This document shows, piece after piece, positions 51,873-60,200 of a stretch of DNA of 64,000 bases. This DNA comes from Bacillus_BA songklensis (GTDB lineage Bacteria; Bacillota; Bacilli; Bacillales; Bacillaceae_H): positions 248,001 to 312,000 of the forward strand of contig NZ_JBHRZT010000072.1 of the NCBI RefSeq assembly GCF_042649685.1, given 5' to 3'. The notes beneath the pieces are model-generated. The model was given only the letters and a program-made list of their open reading frames with translations. It did no database searches and was not told the DNA's origin. Made by a program: the position numbers and the translations under genes. How positions within the stretch are numbered: position 1 is the stretch's first letter; each line of letters opens with the position of its first letter.

Positions 51873-52328
51873 TTAATAGCGTTGTTCAGTTGTTACCTGG
51901 TTGTAAGTATGTTTTCCTGTTTTGTGAGTTTTCCATTTATCCCATAAGGCAAATAGGGTATTTCCCCATCTAACGACCTCTGAAATTTTGTCTGACTGAG
52001 TTTTTACTTGATGTGATACAGTTTCAGTTGTGTCCTTTACTGCTTCGTGCACAGTCTTTAATGAATCTCCTGCTTCTTTTACTGCAGTGAACGTTGAATC
52101 TAATGCACCCGTTTTTTCCTGGATGTCTTCAGCCAGCTGATTTGTTTGATGGAGAAGGGTAGTGGCCTCTCTTGTTAGACCATCAATCTGTCCCGGAAGA
52201 CGTTCCACCGTTTCCGCTGTGTTTTTCAATGTTTCATCCAGTGATTTTAGTGCTTTTACAAGGAAAATAGATACGACCGCAAAGGCAAGTGCGATCAATG
52301 CAACACTTACGTATAAAATCCATTCCAT
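51873..52328 (-). CDS. ytxG: DUF948 general stress protein (YtxG-like)
   Basis: 151 residues. One N-terminal membrane helix (LYVSVALIALAFAVVSIFLVKAL) and a long coiled coil with heptads (LDETLKNTAETVERL, then LTREATTLLHQTNQLAEDI). The protein belongs to DUF948, as does B. subtilis YtxG, a sigma-B-controlled protein. AGGAGG precedes the ATG, and an exact sigma-B promoter lies just upstream. B. subtilis YtxG is followed by ytxH and ytxJ; they are absent here. Confidence 0.82.
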   Translation of the reverse strand: MEWILYVSVALIALAFAVVSIFLVKALKSLDETLKNTAETVERLPGQIDGLTREATTLLHQTNQLAEDIQEKTGALDSTFTAVKEAGDSLKTVHEAVKDTTETVSHQVKTQSDKISEVVRWGNTLFALWDKWKTHKTGKHTYNQVTTEQRY

Positions 52329-52371
52329 TTCTTGTGCCTCCTGTCTTAAGTTATAGTAGGTTTATTTCTCG

Positions 52372-52397
52372 TTTCCCCGCCAGGGACAAAGTTAAAC
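52372..52397 (-). promoter_or_regulatory. Sigma-B promoter of the ytxG-like gene
   Basis: On the minus strand GTTTAA (52397-52392), 14-bp spacer, GGGAAA (52377-52372): a full match to the sigma-B consensus GTTTAA-N12-15-GGGWAW. The start codon lies 44 bp downstream of the -10. Confidence 0.8.
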
Positions 52398-52508
52398 ACG
52401 ATATTATAAGGAGAAAACATAAACGAACCGTCCTCCATCATCCCCTTTTTGGTAAGGTATAGGGGAATCCTCCTCTAATGCAGTTTACAACCTAACTAAT
52501 AAATAACT

Positions 52509-52533
52509 GTTATTTTTTATAGAGAACGGGTAG
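52509..52533 (+). promoter_or_regulatory. Possible sigma-B promoter of the plus-strand DUF948-like gene
   Basis: GTTATT, 13 bp, GGGTAG: four of six at -35 and five of six at -10 of the sigma-B consensus. It would give both divergent coiled-coil genes the same control. Confidence 0.4.
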
Positions 52534-52575
52534 ATAACCTATACGATATTTTTTGAACTAAAGGAGGATAACCGC

Positions 52576-52986
52576 ATGATTATCGTTTATTTAAGCATCG
52601 GGCTCTTTGTCATTTCCCTTATTTATCTGGGAGTTGCGGCTTTTAAGACTGTTGAAGACATGAAACCGGATTTAAAAAGAGTCCAAGAAACGACCGTCCG
52701 TATTCAGCAAAAAGCAGATACGATTAAAATGGAGATGAACAAGCTGGCTCAAACCCAACAGGAGATTATGGCAGACATTGAGGAGAAGAAACAAACCGTC
52801 AATAAGATCGTACAGTCAGCCAAACAAACACCTAAACTGTTGAAAGAAGTTTGGGATGAAGGTAAACACGTTCTATCTTTTCAAGGCACAACAAGACGCT
52901 GCTCTTCTGAAGCGTCTGAACTTGCAAAGTTTAGTGGACGGCTTTTAAGTGTATTGAAGAAATACAATGTTAAGACTTCTAAATAA
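52576..52986 (+). CDS. DUF948-like membrane coiled-coil protein
   Basis: 136 residues: an N-terminal helix (IIVYLSIGLFVISLIYLGVAAF), then a coiled coil (RVQETTVRIQQKADTIKMEM, AQTQQEIMADIEEKKQTVNK), then a basic C-terminal part with one Cys. It has the same plan as the divergent YtxG-like gene, so likely a paralogue. AAAGGAGG precedes the ATG. Confidence 0.72.
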   Translation: MIIVYLSIGLFVISLIYLGVAAFKTVEDMKPDLKRVQETTVRIQQKADTIKMEMNKLAQTQQEIMADIEEKKQTVNKIVQSAKQTPKLLKEVWDEGKHVLSFQGTTRRCSSEASELAKFSGRLLSVLKKYNVKTSK

Positions 52987-53019
52987 CAAAAAAGCGAGGG
53001 ATGATTGCCTCGCTTTTTC
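52987..53019 (+). terminator. Intrinsic terminator
   Basis: AAAAAAGCGAGG pairs with CCTCGCTTTTT. Confidence 0.88.
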
Positions 53020-53027
53020 TCATACCA

Positions 53028-53064
53028 ATCAAAAAGAAACCTGATATCAGGTTTCTTTTTGGTA
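53028..53064 (-). terminator. Palindromic terminator after the yihY-like gene
   Basis: AAAAAGAAACCTGA and TCAGGTTTCTTTTT form an uninterrupted palindrome 3 bp beyond the minus-strand stop codon. Confidence 0.85.
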
Positions 53065-53066
53065 TC

Positions 53067-53921
53067 TTAAGCTGAAAATGTTCGATCTTTTTTAGCCTTG
53101 GCAGGGGAGGAATATTCTTTATGGGAAAGGGCGTTCATTTCGCCGCCTAATACAAGGGCCAGTCCCGTAAGGAAGAACCAAAGCATCAGGACGATAACTC
53201 CTCCAAGGCTTCCATATGTTGCCGAATAGTTTCCAATGTGGCTGACATAGAAGGCGAAACCTAACGAGATGATCTGCCAAATGATTGTCGCAATCACCGC
53301 CCCTGGAATGACTTGTCTAAAAGGGTAGTGTTTGTTGGGGGCCAGTTTGTAAAGGACCGCGAGTACGGCAACCATGACAATGATTGCTACGAGCCAGCGA
53401 AGAACCCTAAATAAAATCTCCATGCCGTCTGGTATAGAGAGAAAGGATTCTACTGTATTTAAAATGACGTTCCCGAAAACCGGCAGGACTAATGCCACGA
53501 TAAAGGCGAAAATCAGGCCGATGGTTAAGGCGATCGACAATAGCCTCGTTTTAATGAAGGATCTTGTTTCTTCCACATCAAAAGCGATATTCATGGCGTG
53601 GATAAATGCATTCATCCCATTTGACGCCGACCAAAGGGTACCAATGATACCAAACGTCAATAGACCGCCGTTCGGTTTGGTGACAATGTTGACGACATTT
53701 TCTTCAAATACTTTCGCTGTCTCCGGGGGCATCACAACTTGGATAAAGCTGATTGCTTTTTGCGGGTCGATCGATAAGTAGGGAACAATCGAAAGTAAAA
53801 GGATCACAATCGGGAAGACAGAAAGCATATAGTAGTAGGCTTGTTCCGCAGCAAGACCTGTTGCCCTGTCATCCTTCACTTCCTTTAATAGTTTCTTGCC
53901 AAATGATTTCCATTTCTCCAT
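53067..53921 (-). CDS. YihY/BrkB-family membrane protein (YfkH-like)
   Basis: 284 residues with six membrane helices of the YihY/virulence-factor-BrkB family. AAEQAYYYMLSVFPIVILLLSI at helix 1, TLWSASNGMNAFIHAMNIAFDVEE, and GSLGGVIVLMLWFFLTGLALVLGGEMNA are the family markers (quoted here in parts of the chain). Despite old annotation it is not RNase BN. The function is unknown, and the B. subtilis relative is YfkH. The ribosome site GGGAG is about 12 nt from the ATG. Confidence 0.85.
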   Translation of the reverse strand: MEKWKSFGKKLLKEVKDDRATGLAAEQAYYYMLSVFPIVILLLSIVPYLSIDPQKAISFIQVVMPPETAKVFEENVVNIVTKPNGGLLTFGIIGTLWSASNGMNAFIHAMNIAFDVEETRSFIKTRLLSIALTIGLIFAFIVALVLPVFGNVILNTVESFLSIPDGMEILFRVLRWLVAIIVMVAVLAVLYKLAPNKHYPFRQVIPGAVIATIIWQIISLGFAFYVSHIGNYSATYGSLGGVIVLMLWFFLTGLALVLGGEMNALSHKEYSSPAKAKKDRTFSA

Positions 53922-54026
53922 TTAAAATATCAACTCCCGAGTGCAATCTTTTATTTTTGGTGTAAGAATGTTTGTACTTCTTTTCCCGCTTAGCGGCCAA
54001 TCTAATCGTCTGTTCTCTCTGAAAAT

Positions 54027-54054
54027 AAAAAAGGAGCCATGCCCGACTCCTTTG
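54027..54054 (-). terminator. Terminator after the VOC gene
   Basis: On the minus strand AAAGGAGT..CTCCTTT followed by TTTATTTTC. Confidence 0.65.
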
Positions 54055-54079
54055 ATTCCAATCTCTTAACGGAGAGTTC

Positions 54080-55117
54080 CTATAATCCCGTCGAATGAAA
54101 CAAAACGATTCTCCATCCATCTGGATCTTCAATTGTGTGCCCTTTCCGGGTCCAATAAGGGTTTTCCGGTTCCACTTCCATATAGCCAAGGTTGTTTAAT
54201 CGATCCACGATCACCTTAATTACCTCGCCATCTGGAATATAAAATACAAGAAGATTGTCCTTTGTGGGGGCAGGGCAGGGGGATCCGTCCACATGATGGG
54301 TAAATTCTAAATGATAAGGAAGGGAAGGAAGACCGAACATGACACCGTCAAACCCATCATGATTGTAAAATTCACCGATTCGTTTTAATCCAAGACCATC
54401 TTCATAAAATTGGATGACTTCTTTGAATTGATCGGTAGGTCTGGCGATTCGCATTTGGACGGCCGGGAAATCTTCATTCCATTTTTCCTTGATTTTCACT
54501 GTGTACGGTAAATCAGGATGCTTTAAAACTTGATAGCTTTCACCTGCCACCTCGACAATCAATGGATGGGGGGCTGCCCCTCTGTTTGTTGGATACCACG
54601 GTCTTTCATTTTTCACTAAAACGAATACGCCCATCTCATCACCAAAAAAGCGGAATGTCTCAGAATCGCTTTTGATTTGATCTGATAGTGGTGAAAAAAA
54701 CTGACTTAATGCTTCAACATCTTGGGAGGGCATGCCAATTTCGCACACATCATAAAAACCTTTTTTAGTAAGTGAAGGTGGAGTAGGTCGTTCCAATATT
54801 TCAAGCACATTTCCATTCGGATCATGAAAGTAAACTTGTTTTCCCTTCCAAAAAAGACTGATTTCTCCTTCTTCGTTCGGTAAAGCATATGGTTCTACCT
54901 TACGGAACATATAATCAAAGAATTCAACATTTGTTCGTAGGGCAAAATGGTAATGGGGGTGTTGATCTGAGTGCTGGAAGGTGATGATGGTTGTTCCTGC
55001 TTGAACCGTGAAAAATGACTCCGTTTCTTTTAGTAAGGGCAATTCGAGTATATCGGTATAGAATTGCTGCATTTCTTTTAGATGTGTGGTGTCTAACGTT
55101 AATTTTAAGATTTGCAT
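54080..55117 (-). CDS. VOC-family protein with tandem glyoxalase-like domains
   Basis: 345 residues made of two vicinal-oxygen-chelate modules. The first (residues 1-110) starts ILKLTLDTTHLKEMQQFYTD and ends KQVYFHDPNGNVLEIL. The C-terminal one starts MRIARPTDQFKEVIQFYEDG and ends GHTIEDPDGWRIVLF. The end Glu of the first is present (LEIL), while the last has a Val at that place, so metal binding may be partial. Function unknown: dioxygenase, lyase or antibiotic-binding roles all occur in the family. GAGGTG before ATG 55117 rules out the upstream GTG 55126. Confidence 0.8.
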   Translation of the reverse strand: MQILKLTLDTTHLKEMQQFYTDILELPLLKETESFFTVQAGTTIITFQHSDQHPHYHFALRTNVEFFDYMFRKVEPYALPNEEGEISLFWKGKQVYFHDPNGNVLEILERPTPPSLTKKGFYDVCEIGMPSQDVEALSQFFSPLSDQIKSDSETFRFFGDEMGVFVLVKNERPWYPTNRGAAPHPLIVEVAGESYQVLKHPDLPYTVKIKEKWNEDFPAVQMRIARPTDQFKEVIQFYEDGLGLKRIGEFYNHDGFDGVMFGLPSLPYHLEFTHHVDGSPCPAPTKDNLLVFYIPDGEVIKVIVDRLNNLGYMEVEPENPYWTRKGHTIEDPDGWRIVLFHSTGL

Positions 55118-55234
55118 TGTTTTCACCTCAATTATTTTCTTATTATGAAAAACTCATTTAATGCTGAATAAGATTGATGAAAATGGAAGAACATAATATT
55201 GTGATGTATGTATGACAAAATGGAGGTTTGTCCA

Positions 55235-55675
55235 ATGGCATTAATACCTTTTGAATCATTTCGTAATCTTGAGAATGTAAAACGTGAATTCGATCGTTTT
55301 TTTACGGACTTTCCGGTGACGAATCGAGGACTTGAAGATCATTTTTGGGGACTGAGGGTGGATGTTCATGAAACCGAAAATGAAGTGATCGCCACCTGTG
55401 ATATTCCAGGACTGGAAAAGAAAGAGGATGTTCACATCGATATCGAGAACCATACACTCCGGATTAGCGGAACAATCAATCGGTCGAATGAAACAAAGGA
55501 AGGACGCATGCATCGACAAGAGCGTTTTGTCGGGCATTTCAATCGAACTATTTCACTTCCAAGCCAGGTATCGGAAGAAGATGTCAAAGCATCCTACAAG
55601 AATGGTGTTCTTGAAGTACGCATTCCAAAATTAAGAAATGATAATAAGAAGAGAATCGATGTGGAATTTCATTGA
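55235..55675 (+). CDS. Small heat-shock protein, Hsp20/alpha-crystallin family
   Basis: 146 residues with a central alpha-crystallin domain (VDVHETENEVIATCDIPGLEKKEDVHIDI, then HRQERFVGHFNRTISLP, then KASYKNGVLEVRIPK). The C-terminal I-x-V-like motif IDVEFH ends it. By family it is an ATP-independent holdase that keeps unfolding proteins soluble. GGAGG 8 nt upstream gives ATG 55235. No CIRCE element or sigma-B promoter is evident upstream. Confidence 0.9.
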   Translation: MALIPFESFRNLENVKREFDRFFTDFPVTNRGLEDHFWGLRVDVHETENEVIATCDIPGLEKKEDVHIDIENHTLRISGTINRSNETKEGRMHRQERFVGHFNRTISLPSQVSEEDVKASYKNGVLEVRIPKLRNDNKKRIDVEFH

Positions 55676-55685
55676 TCAAAAGGAA

Positions 55686-55718
55686 AGCTGAACGGGGAGC
55701 ATCGTTCAGTTTTTCTTT
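55686..55718 (+). terminator. Intrinsic terminator after hsp20
   Basis: CTGAACG pairs with CGTTCAG around GGGAGCAT, followed by TTTTTCTTTT. Confidence 0.8.
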
Positions 55719-55842
55719 TGTCGAAATGACTTGGAGTTTAAGAAGTCGCAGTGTTCATCCAAAGCAGGAAAGAAGGGCCCGATTCAATCATGTCTGAAAA
55801 AGAAGATCATCCCGGTTTGTCCGTGAAATGACCTTCTTATTT

Positions 55843-56031
55843 TTAACTGTTTGCTGCGTCTACTCTTTCTTGTTTTGCATTCTGACATATCTTACAGACT
55901 GTCAGCTTCTGTCCATCAGATTTTGTGGCGGGATAAAGCAGCTTGGTCCTTGTTCTTTTGCATACTGGACAAGTTCCCCTTCCCCTGGAAGGTAATTTCC
56001 AAAGCGAATGCCCCCGGTTATTTTTAGCCAA
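55843..56031 (-). CDS. Small zinc-ribbon protein
   Basis: 62 residues with CPVCKRTRTKLLY and CKICQ, two CxxC pairs 27 residues apart, framed by basic residues (KLPSRGRGT). This is the layout of a zinc ribbon as in small ribosomal or RNA-binding proteins, but I recognise no family name. AGGAAAGG touches the ATG at 56040, so TTG 56031, 9 nt away, is the likelier start. Confidence 0.6.
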   Translation of the reverse strand: MAKNNRGHSLWKLPSRGRGTCPVCKRTRTKLLYPATKSDGQKLTVCKICQNAKQERVDAANS

Positions 56032-56258
56032 TGATCTCATCCTTTCCTACACTAGTAATAAAGGATATACACGGCAGCAAAGGTTGGTGACAGAGTGATG
56101 TGAAAAATTTTTCGGATGTTAGGAAGGAGAGAAGAGACCTTTTATACCGTATTATTCGAATCGAAGTCGGCAATGAATAGAAGGAATCATTCACGAGAGA
56201 GAATTGAATAAAAGGCTACCGTTTATCCTTTAGCTTAAATATTGAAATAAAGAAGACG
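56032..56258. other. Intergenic stretch
   Basis: No gene is recognised between the zinc-ribbon gene and the promoter at 56259. Confidence 0.4.
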
Positions 56259-56287
56259 TTGACAGAATTTTTATAAATGTTTACAAT
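56259..56287 (+). promoter_or_regulatory. Sigma-A promoter of the acyl-CoA synthetase gene
   Basis: TTGACA (56259-56264), 17-bp spacer, TACAAT (56282-56287). The resulting leader is about 275 nt long. Confidence 0.8.
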
Positions 56288-56290
56288 GTA

Positions 56291-56393
56291 TTTTTTCTTA
56301 TTTTTATAAAAATAAGAAAAAAATGACCCAATTTGGTTTTGATAGACAAAAGGAGGGAAAATGGGTGATTTTAAAAATAGTAATACATATTAG
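56291..56393 (+). promoter_or_regulatory. Leader with A/T palindrome and tiny reading frame
   Basis: TTTTTTCTTATTTT and AAAATAAGAAAAAA (about 56291-56322) form a perfect palindrome just after the transcription start. AAAGGAGGG then stands directly before ATG 56361, which opens a frame of only 10 codons (MGDFKNSNTY, stop 56391). Either a regulatory leader peptide or a relic ribosome site. Confidence 0.4.
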
Positions 56394-56569
56394 TAGCAGA
56401 TAATAACAATTGGTTATATAATAATAAAATACAGGGGAATTTTTCATGGGTCTTTTACATAAAATGCAATTTTCAGACTTTTCTAAATGTTATTCAAGAA
56501 GGGATAAGGGGAATTTTACCGGCAGCTTGTGAAGTTGAGGGTTTTGAGAAAAAGAGAGGAGAATTAGTG

Positions 56570-58165
56570 ATGAATGTAAACGAACTGATCGCACCCGAGC
56601 GATACAATCTGACAGAAGAGATTGAAAAACATGCTTCTGACAAAGTGGCATTAAAATGGGAGAACGATCAAGGCGAACAGAAAGAAATTACATACAATCA
56701 ACTAATAGGACAAGGTAATCAATTGGCCAATGCTTTGATAAAATTGGGTTTAACAAAAGGAGATCGTGTACTTGTTGTTGTTCCGCGTCTCATTGAGTCT
56801 TACGTGGTTTATTTCGCATGCTTGAAAGCGGGGCTTGTGATTATTCCATCATCGGAATTGCTGCGGGCCAAGGATATCAGCTATCGAATTAACCATGCGG
56901 AAGCGAAAGCTGTCATTTCGTTTGCGGATTTTTGCCAGGAAGTGGATCATATTCAGGAAGAAATACCATCACTGCAAGTTAAGCTGACGTTTGGAGGAGA
57001 AGTGGACGGCTGGATGCCGATGGAACAATTAATGGGCAATGAATCCGATCAGTTTGAGCGAGCAGAGACGACAAGAGAGGATATTGCGTTCTTGCCTTAC
57101 ACTTCCGGGACGACGGGGCAGCCGAAAGGGGTTGTGCATCGTCACGGATGGGCGTATGCCCACTTGCGCATCGCAGCGGACAAATGGCTCGCTATCGGCG
57201 AAAACGATAAAGTATGGGCAACAGCTGGCCCTGGCTGGCAAAAATGGGTGTGGAGCCCATTTCTTTCCGTTCTGGGTAAAGGAGCAACAGGATTTGTGTA
57301 TTATGGGCGATTCGAACCTCGTAAATATTTGCAATTGCTGCAGGATCAAAAGATCAATGTGTTATGTTGCACACCGACGGAATATCGGTTGATGGCCAAG
57401 GTGGACCATCTGTATAATTTTGATCTTTCCAACCTTCATAGTGCCGTTTCCGCAGGGGAAGCACTAAACCGTGAAGTGATGGATGTGTTTAAAAGACATT
57501 TCAATGTTCAGGTACGTGATGGATATGGCCAGACCGAAAGCACATTATTAATTGGCACATTAAAAGGAATGGAAATTCGTCCTGGATCTATGGGAAAACC
57601 GATTTTAAAAGATTTTATCGACATCATTGACGAAAACGGTGAACCAATAGCAGCCGGAGAAGTAGGTGATATCGCGGTTCGCAAAGAATTTGGAGCGCTC
57701 TTCCAATCCTATTATAAAGATCCTGAGCGAACAGCCCGGGCATTTCGCGGAAACTATTTTGTGACGGGTGACAGGGCATGCAAGGATAGCGAGAACTATT
57801 ATTGGTTTGAGGGACGTTCAGATGACATAATCATTAGTTCCGGCTATACGATCGGCCCTTTTGAAGTAGAAGATGCCCTTATGAAACATCCGGGCGTCAA
57901 AGAATGTGCCGTTGTGGCAAGTCCTGATCCAATCAGAGGAAATGTAGTAAAAGCATTTATCATTTTAAAAGAGGGATACAGCGGAGAGGACGCCTTAACA
58001 AAGGAATTGCAGGATCATGTAAAAAGAATCACCGCTCCTTACAAATATCCTAGATTAATTGAATTTGTAGAGGAGCTTCCGAAAACGGATTCCGGAAAAA
58101 TCCGCCGTGTTGAACTGCGAAAGCGGGAGCTTCAAAGGGCAGAGCAAATGAACATGAAAAAATAA
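56570..58165 (+). CDS. Acyl-CoA synthetase (medium- or branched-chain fatty acid type, YtcI/MbcS-like)
   Basis: 531 residues of the AMP-forming ligase superfamily. The P-loop FLPYTSGTTGQPKGVVHRHG is near residue 175, RDGYGQTE is the adenylate motif, SGYTIGPFEVE the hinge region, and the catalytic Lys is in TDSGKIRR near residue 510. It resembles Bacillus YtcI and the MbcS-type ligases that activate branched short- and medium-chain acids to CoA thioesters for membrane lipid synthesis. The acyl specificity is not readable here. GGAG lies before GTG 56567 and ATG 56570; the ATG is preferred. Confidence 0.85.
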   Translation: MNVNELIAPERYNLTEEIEKHASDKVALKWENDQGEQKEITYNQLIGQGNQLANALIKLGLTKGDRVLVVVPRLIESYVVYFACLKAGLVIIPSSELLRAKDISYRINHAEAKAVISFADFCQEVDHIQEEIPSLQVKLTFGGEVDGWMPMEQLMGNESDQFERAETTREDIAFLPYTSGTTGQPKGVVHRHGWAYAHLRIAADKWLAIGENDKVWATAGPGWQKWVWSPFLSVLGKGATGFVYYGRFEPRKYLQLLQDQKINVLCCTPTEYRLMAKVDHLYNFDLSNLHSAVSAGEALNREVMDVFKRHFNVQVRDGYGQTESTLLIGTLKGMEIRPGSMGKPILKDFIDIIDENGEPIAAGEVGDIAVRKEFGALFQSYYKDPERTARAFRGNYFVTGDRACKDSENYYWFEGRSDDIIISSGYTIGPFEVEDALMKHPGVKECAVVASPDPIRGNVVKAFIILKEGYSGEDALTKELQDHVKRITAPYKYPRLIEFVEELPKTDSGKIRRVELRKRELQRAEQMNMKK

Positions 58166-58226
58166 GAGGATAACATCCAGCAAGGAAACACTTGGTCACC
58201 GCTTGGTGGTTTTCCGCAATACAAGA

Positions 58227-58262
58227 AAGAGGCGCACTTCAACGAGTGTGCCTCTTTTTATT
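58227..58262 (+). terminator. Intrinsic terminator
   Basis: AAGAGGCGCAC pairs with GTGTGCCTCTTTT (one G-U), then TTATTTTT. Confidence 0.85.
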
Positions 58263-58782
58263 TTTAGCCCTATAGTTAGAGGAGGTATGATCCCTCTCTA
58301 ACGGACAATAAAGAAATTTACTATGGTATATTCTTTCATTACCTTATGATCTTCTTAACAGGTTCGGGCATCTATTTATCCGTAAAATTGTTGGGAGCAC
58401 GGAGCAAAAGCCGAAAAAAACGTTCGTTAAAGGTATCGGAATCGCAGCAATAGATTCCTTTATGGAGATGAAATCGTATGGGTGAAATAAAAAACGGCAA
58501 TCAAATAGATAGATAAACATCGCTGAAAGTGGTAAACCAAGATGTGAAAGCCTATCTTCCAAAAAACTATAAAGGTGATATATTAGTTGAACGCCACCGA
58601 ATCAAATTGCATAGTCTGAAATAGGTTCGTATAAAGGAAAAAGGGTATACTGCAGTTTCGTATCATCGATAAGCGGTAGAATGAATGATGTATCAACCAG
58701 TTTAAACGGGGCGTTTAAACGTTGTGAAATATGGCAAGTATTAAACCAAGTCTTGGAGTTATATTTAAAGGAGGAAATTGAT
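58263..58782. other. Intergenic region with small coding relics
   Basis: Around 58325-58450 a frame without ribosome site reads FHYLMIFLTGSGIYLSVKLLG. The pattern (helix, then GxGIYLxxxL) is like the start of an AgcS-type amino-acid carrier, but too short to claim. Another frame ending at 58488 reads AAIDSFMEMKSYG. No complete gene. Confidence 0.35.
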
Positions 58783-59268
58783 ATGGATGTACTGACAGTA
58801 ATTAAGAGTCGCCGAAATATCAAAAAGTTTAAGGCCGATTCGATTGATCATGATTTGTTAACATCATGGTTACAGGCTGCAAGCTTGGCTCCAAACCATC
58901 GGATGACTGAACCGTGGGAAATTTTATTTGTCGGTCCCAAAACGAGAGCCGGATTGAACCATAAGAGTAATTTTGGTAGTGCTCCTGTCGTTTTGGCGAT
59001 TTTATCTAAGAAAGGCAATTCTGTAGTTGAAAGGGAGGAGAACATGGCAGCAACTGCTTGTTTCATTCAAAACTTCATGTTGGCAGCCTGGGATGCAGGT
59101 GTCGGGACACTTTGGTCTTCCATCGGTATCACCCCTAAAAACCGGACCGTTCTTGGCGTTCCTGATGATTACGATATTGTAGGCGTTTTTGGAGTAGGGT
59201 TCCCTGAGGAGATACCGGAAGCAAAGCCACGAACACCTATTGAAATGAAAATCAAACATCTTTCATAA
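58783..59268 (+). CDS. Nitroreductase-family flavoprotein
   Basis: 161 residues. FMN-binding motif SRRNIKKF near the N-terminus, the substrate/FMN region SLAPNHRMTEPWEILF, then LAAWDAGVGTLWSS and a C-terminal FGVGFPEE. The family uses NAD(P)H to reduce nitro, quinone or enone compounds. This short variant is of the common Bacillus type, with unknown substrate. AAAGGAGG 8 nt upstream gives ATG 58783. Confidence 0.87.
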   Translation: MDVLTVIKSRRNIKKFKADSIDHDLLTSWLQAASLAPNHRMTEPWEILFVGPKTRAGLNHKSNFGSAPVVLAILSKKGNSVVEREENMAATACFIQNFMLAAWDAGVGTLWSSIGITPKNRTVLGVPDDYDIVGVFGVGFPEEIPEAKPRTPIEMKIKHLS

Positions 59269-59311
59269 ATAATTGTCAACTCACACCCTAACAAAAAACA
59301 CATTCTTTGCA

Positions 59312-59336
59312 TCACCCGGTCCAGGGTGTTTTTTTA
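59312..59336 (+). terminator. Intrinsic terminator
   Basis: CACCC pairs with GGGTG around GGTCCA, followed by TTTTTTTATT. Confidence 0.65.
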
Positions 59337-59493
59337 TTGGTAAAGGAACATTTGTTCTGTTATTATGAAATGGATAAGTCATTTTTATGAAAGCTCATAT
59401 GCTTAGAGAAGAGCTTAAAAAAAGAAAAATTGTACATATTATCAATTACTTTCTGTGTGCTAGTATATTGGATAAGTGGTTAGGGGAGTCATT

Positions 59494-59619
59494 ATGATCA
59501 AACTTAAGTTATTAAAAAAGCTGCGTATAAAACGTCGTGAAAAGGCGAGAGAGATTGCTGTACGGGCGCAAAAACTAGTAGAGAGAAGCAGAAAAGAAGA
59601 GAGAAAAATTTCATCATGA
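59494..59619 (+). CDS. Tiny very basic protein, 41 aa
   Basis: GGGGAG 6 nt before ATG 59494. The product is MIKLKLLKKLRIKRREKA, then REIAVRAQKLVERSRKEERK: more than 40 percent Lys/Arg, one long amphipathic helix. A strong terminator 20 bp downstream (59640-59703) argues that the frame is really expressed. No known family. It could bind RNA or membranes. Confidence 0.55.
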   Translation: MIKLKLLKKLRIKRREKAREIAVRAQKLVERSRKEERKISS

Positions 59620-59639
59620 TTTAAAAGAAGGATAGTTGC

Positions 59640-59703
59640 AAGGGACCGTTTTGTACATTTCGTTAGTTATACACCGATTTGTGGAACGGTCCCTTTTGCT
59701 TTT
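59640..59703 (+). terminator. Intrinsic terminator with long loop
   Basis: AAGGGACCGTT (59640-59650) pairs perfectly with AACGGTCCCTT (59684-59694), followed by TTGCTTTT. Confidence 0.75.
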
Positions 59704-60200
59704 ATCCTCCTCCATGAATTAAGTCACCATGTAGGCAGAATAAAAAATGGTGTCACATTAGAAACAGAGTGTTAAGGAGTATGAAATGTTTGCAAACCAG
59801 TCTCTTTTATTTGTATTCCTCTATAGGCTTTATTCAAGAAGAGACAACGGAAAAGTGCCGATGAATAAGGCTGGGTGACAGGTGCTTATGCTATTTATGA
59901 CCTTTCTATTGTTTATCTTGAATAAGCTTACAAAGGTTCTCGTATAAACGAAATGAACAAAATAGATAAATAGAACAAAAGGAATTAATCAAACTAATCG
60001 TTTTTTAAGATTTTATATTACGAATTATTTACACAAATTAGTTTCTACCAATGAATGTATGGCAGAGCTTGAATACGGAATTGTGGGACGTCCAGAACGC
60101 AAATATTATCTTTCTTAGGTGTCCAACGTTTTTCAGAATTTGCATCGAATGATTTTTATCTGCCTCCGTTTCGGAAGGTACAAGCAGATAAGAGCAGTAA
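59704..60200. other. Gene-poor stretch with repeat fragment and relics
   Basis: 59928-59947 carries AAGCTTACAAAGGTTCTCGTA, the end of family B (given here from its A-rich part). A 24-codon frame ending at 60118 (MAELEYGIVGRPERKYYLS) is a coding relic I cannot assign. No intact gene. Confidence 0.4.

Noticed and set aside
53374..53781. 135-codon plus-strand frame inside the yihY-like gene
   Set aside because: Antisense shadow; the minus-strand frame carries the family motifs.
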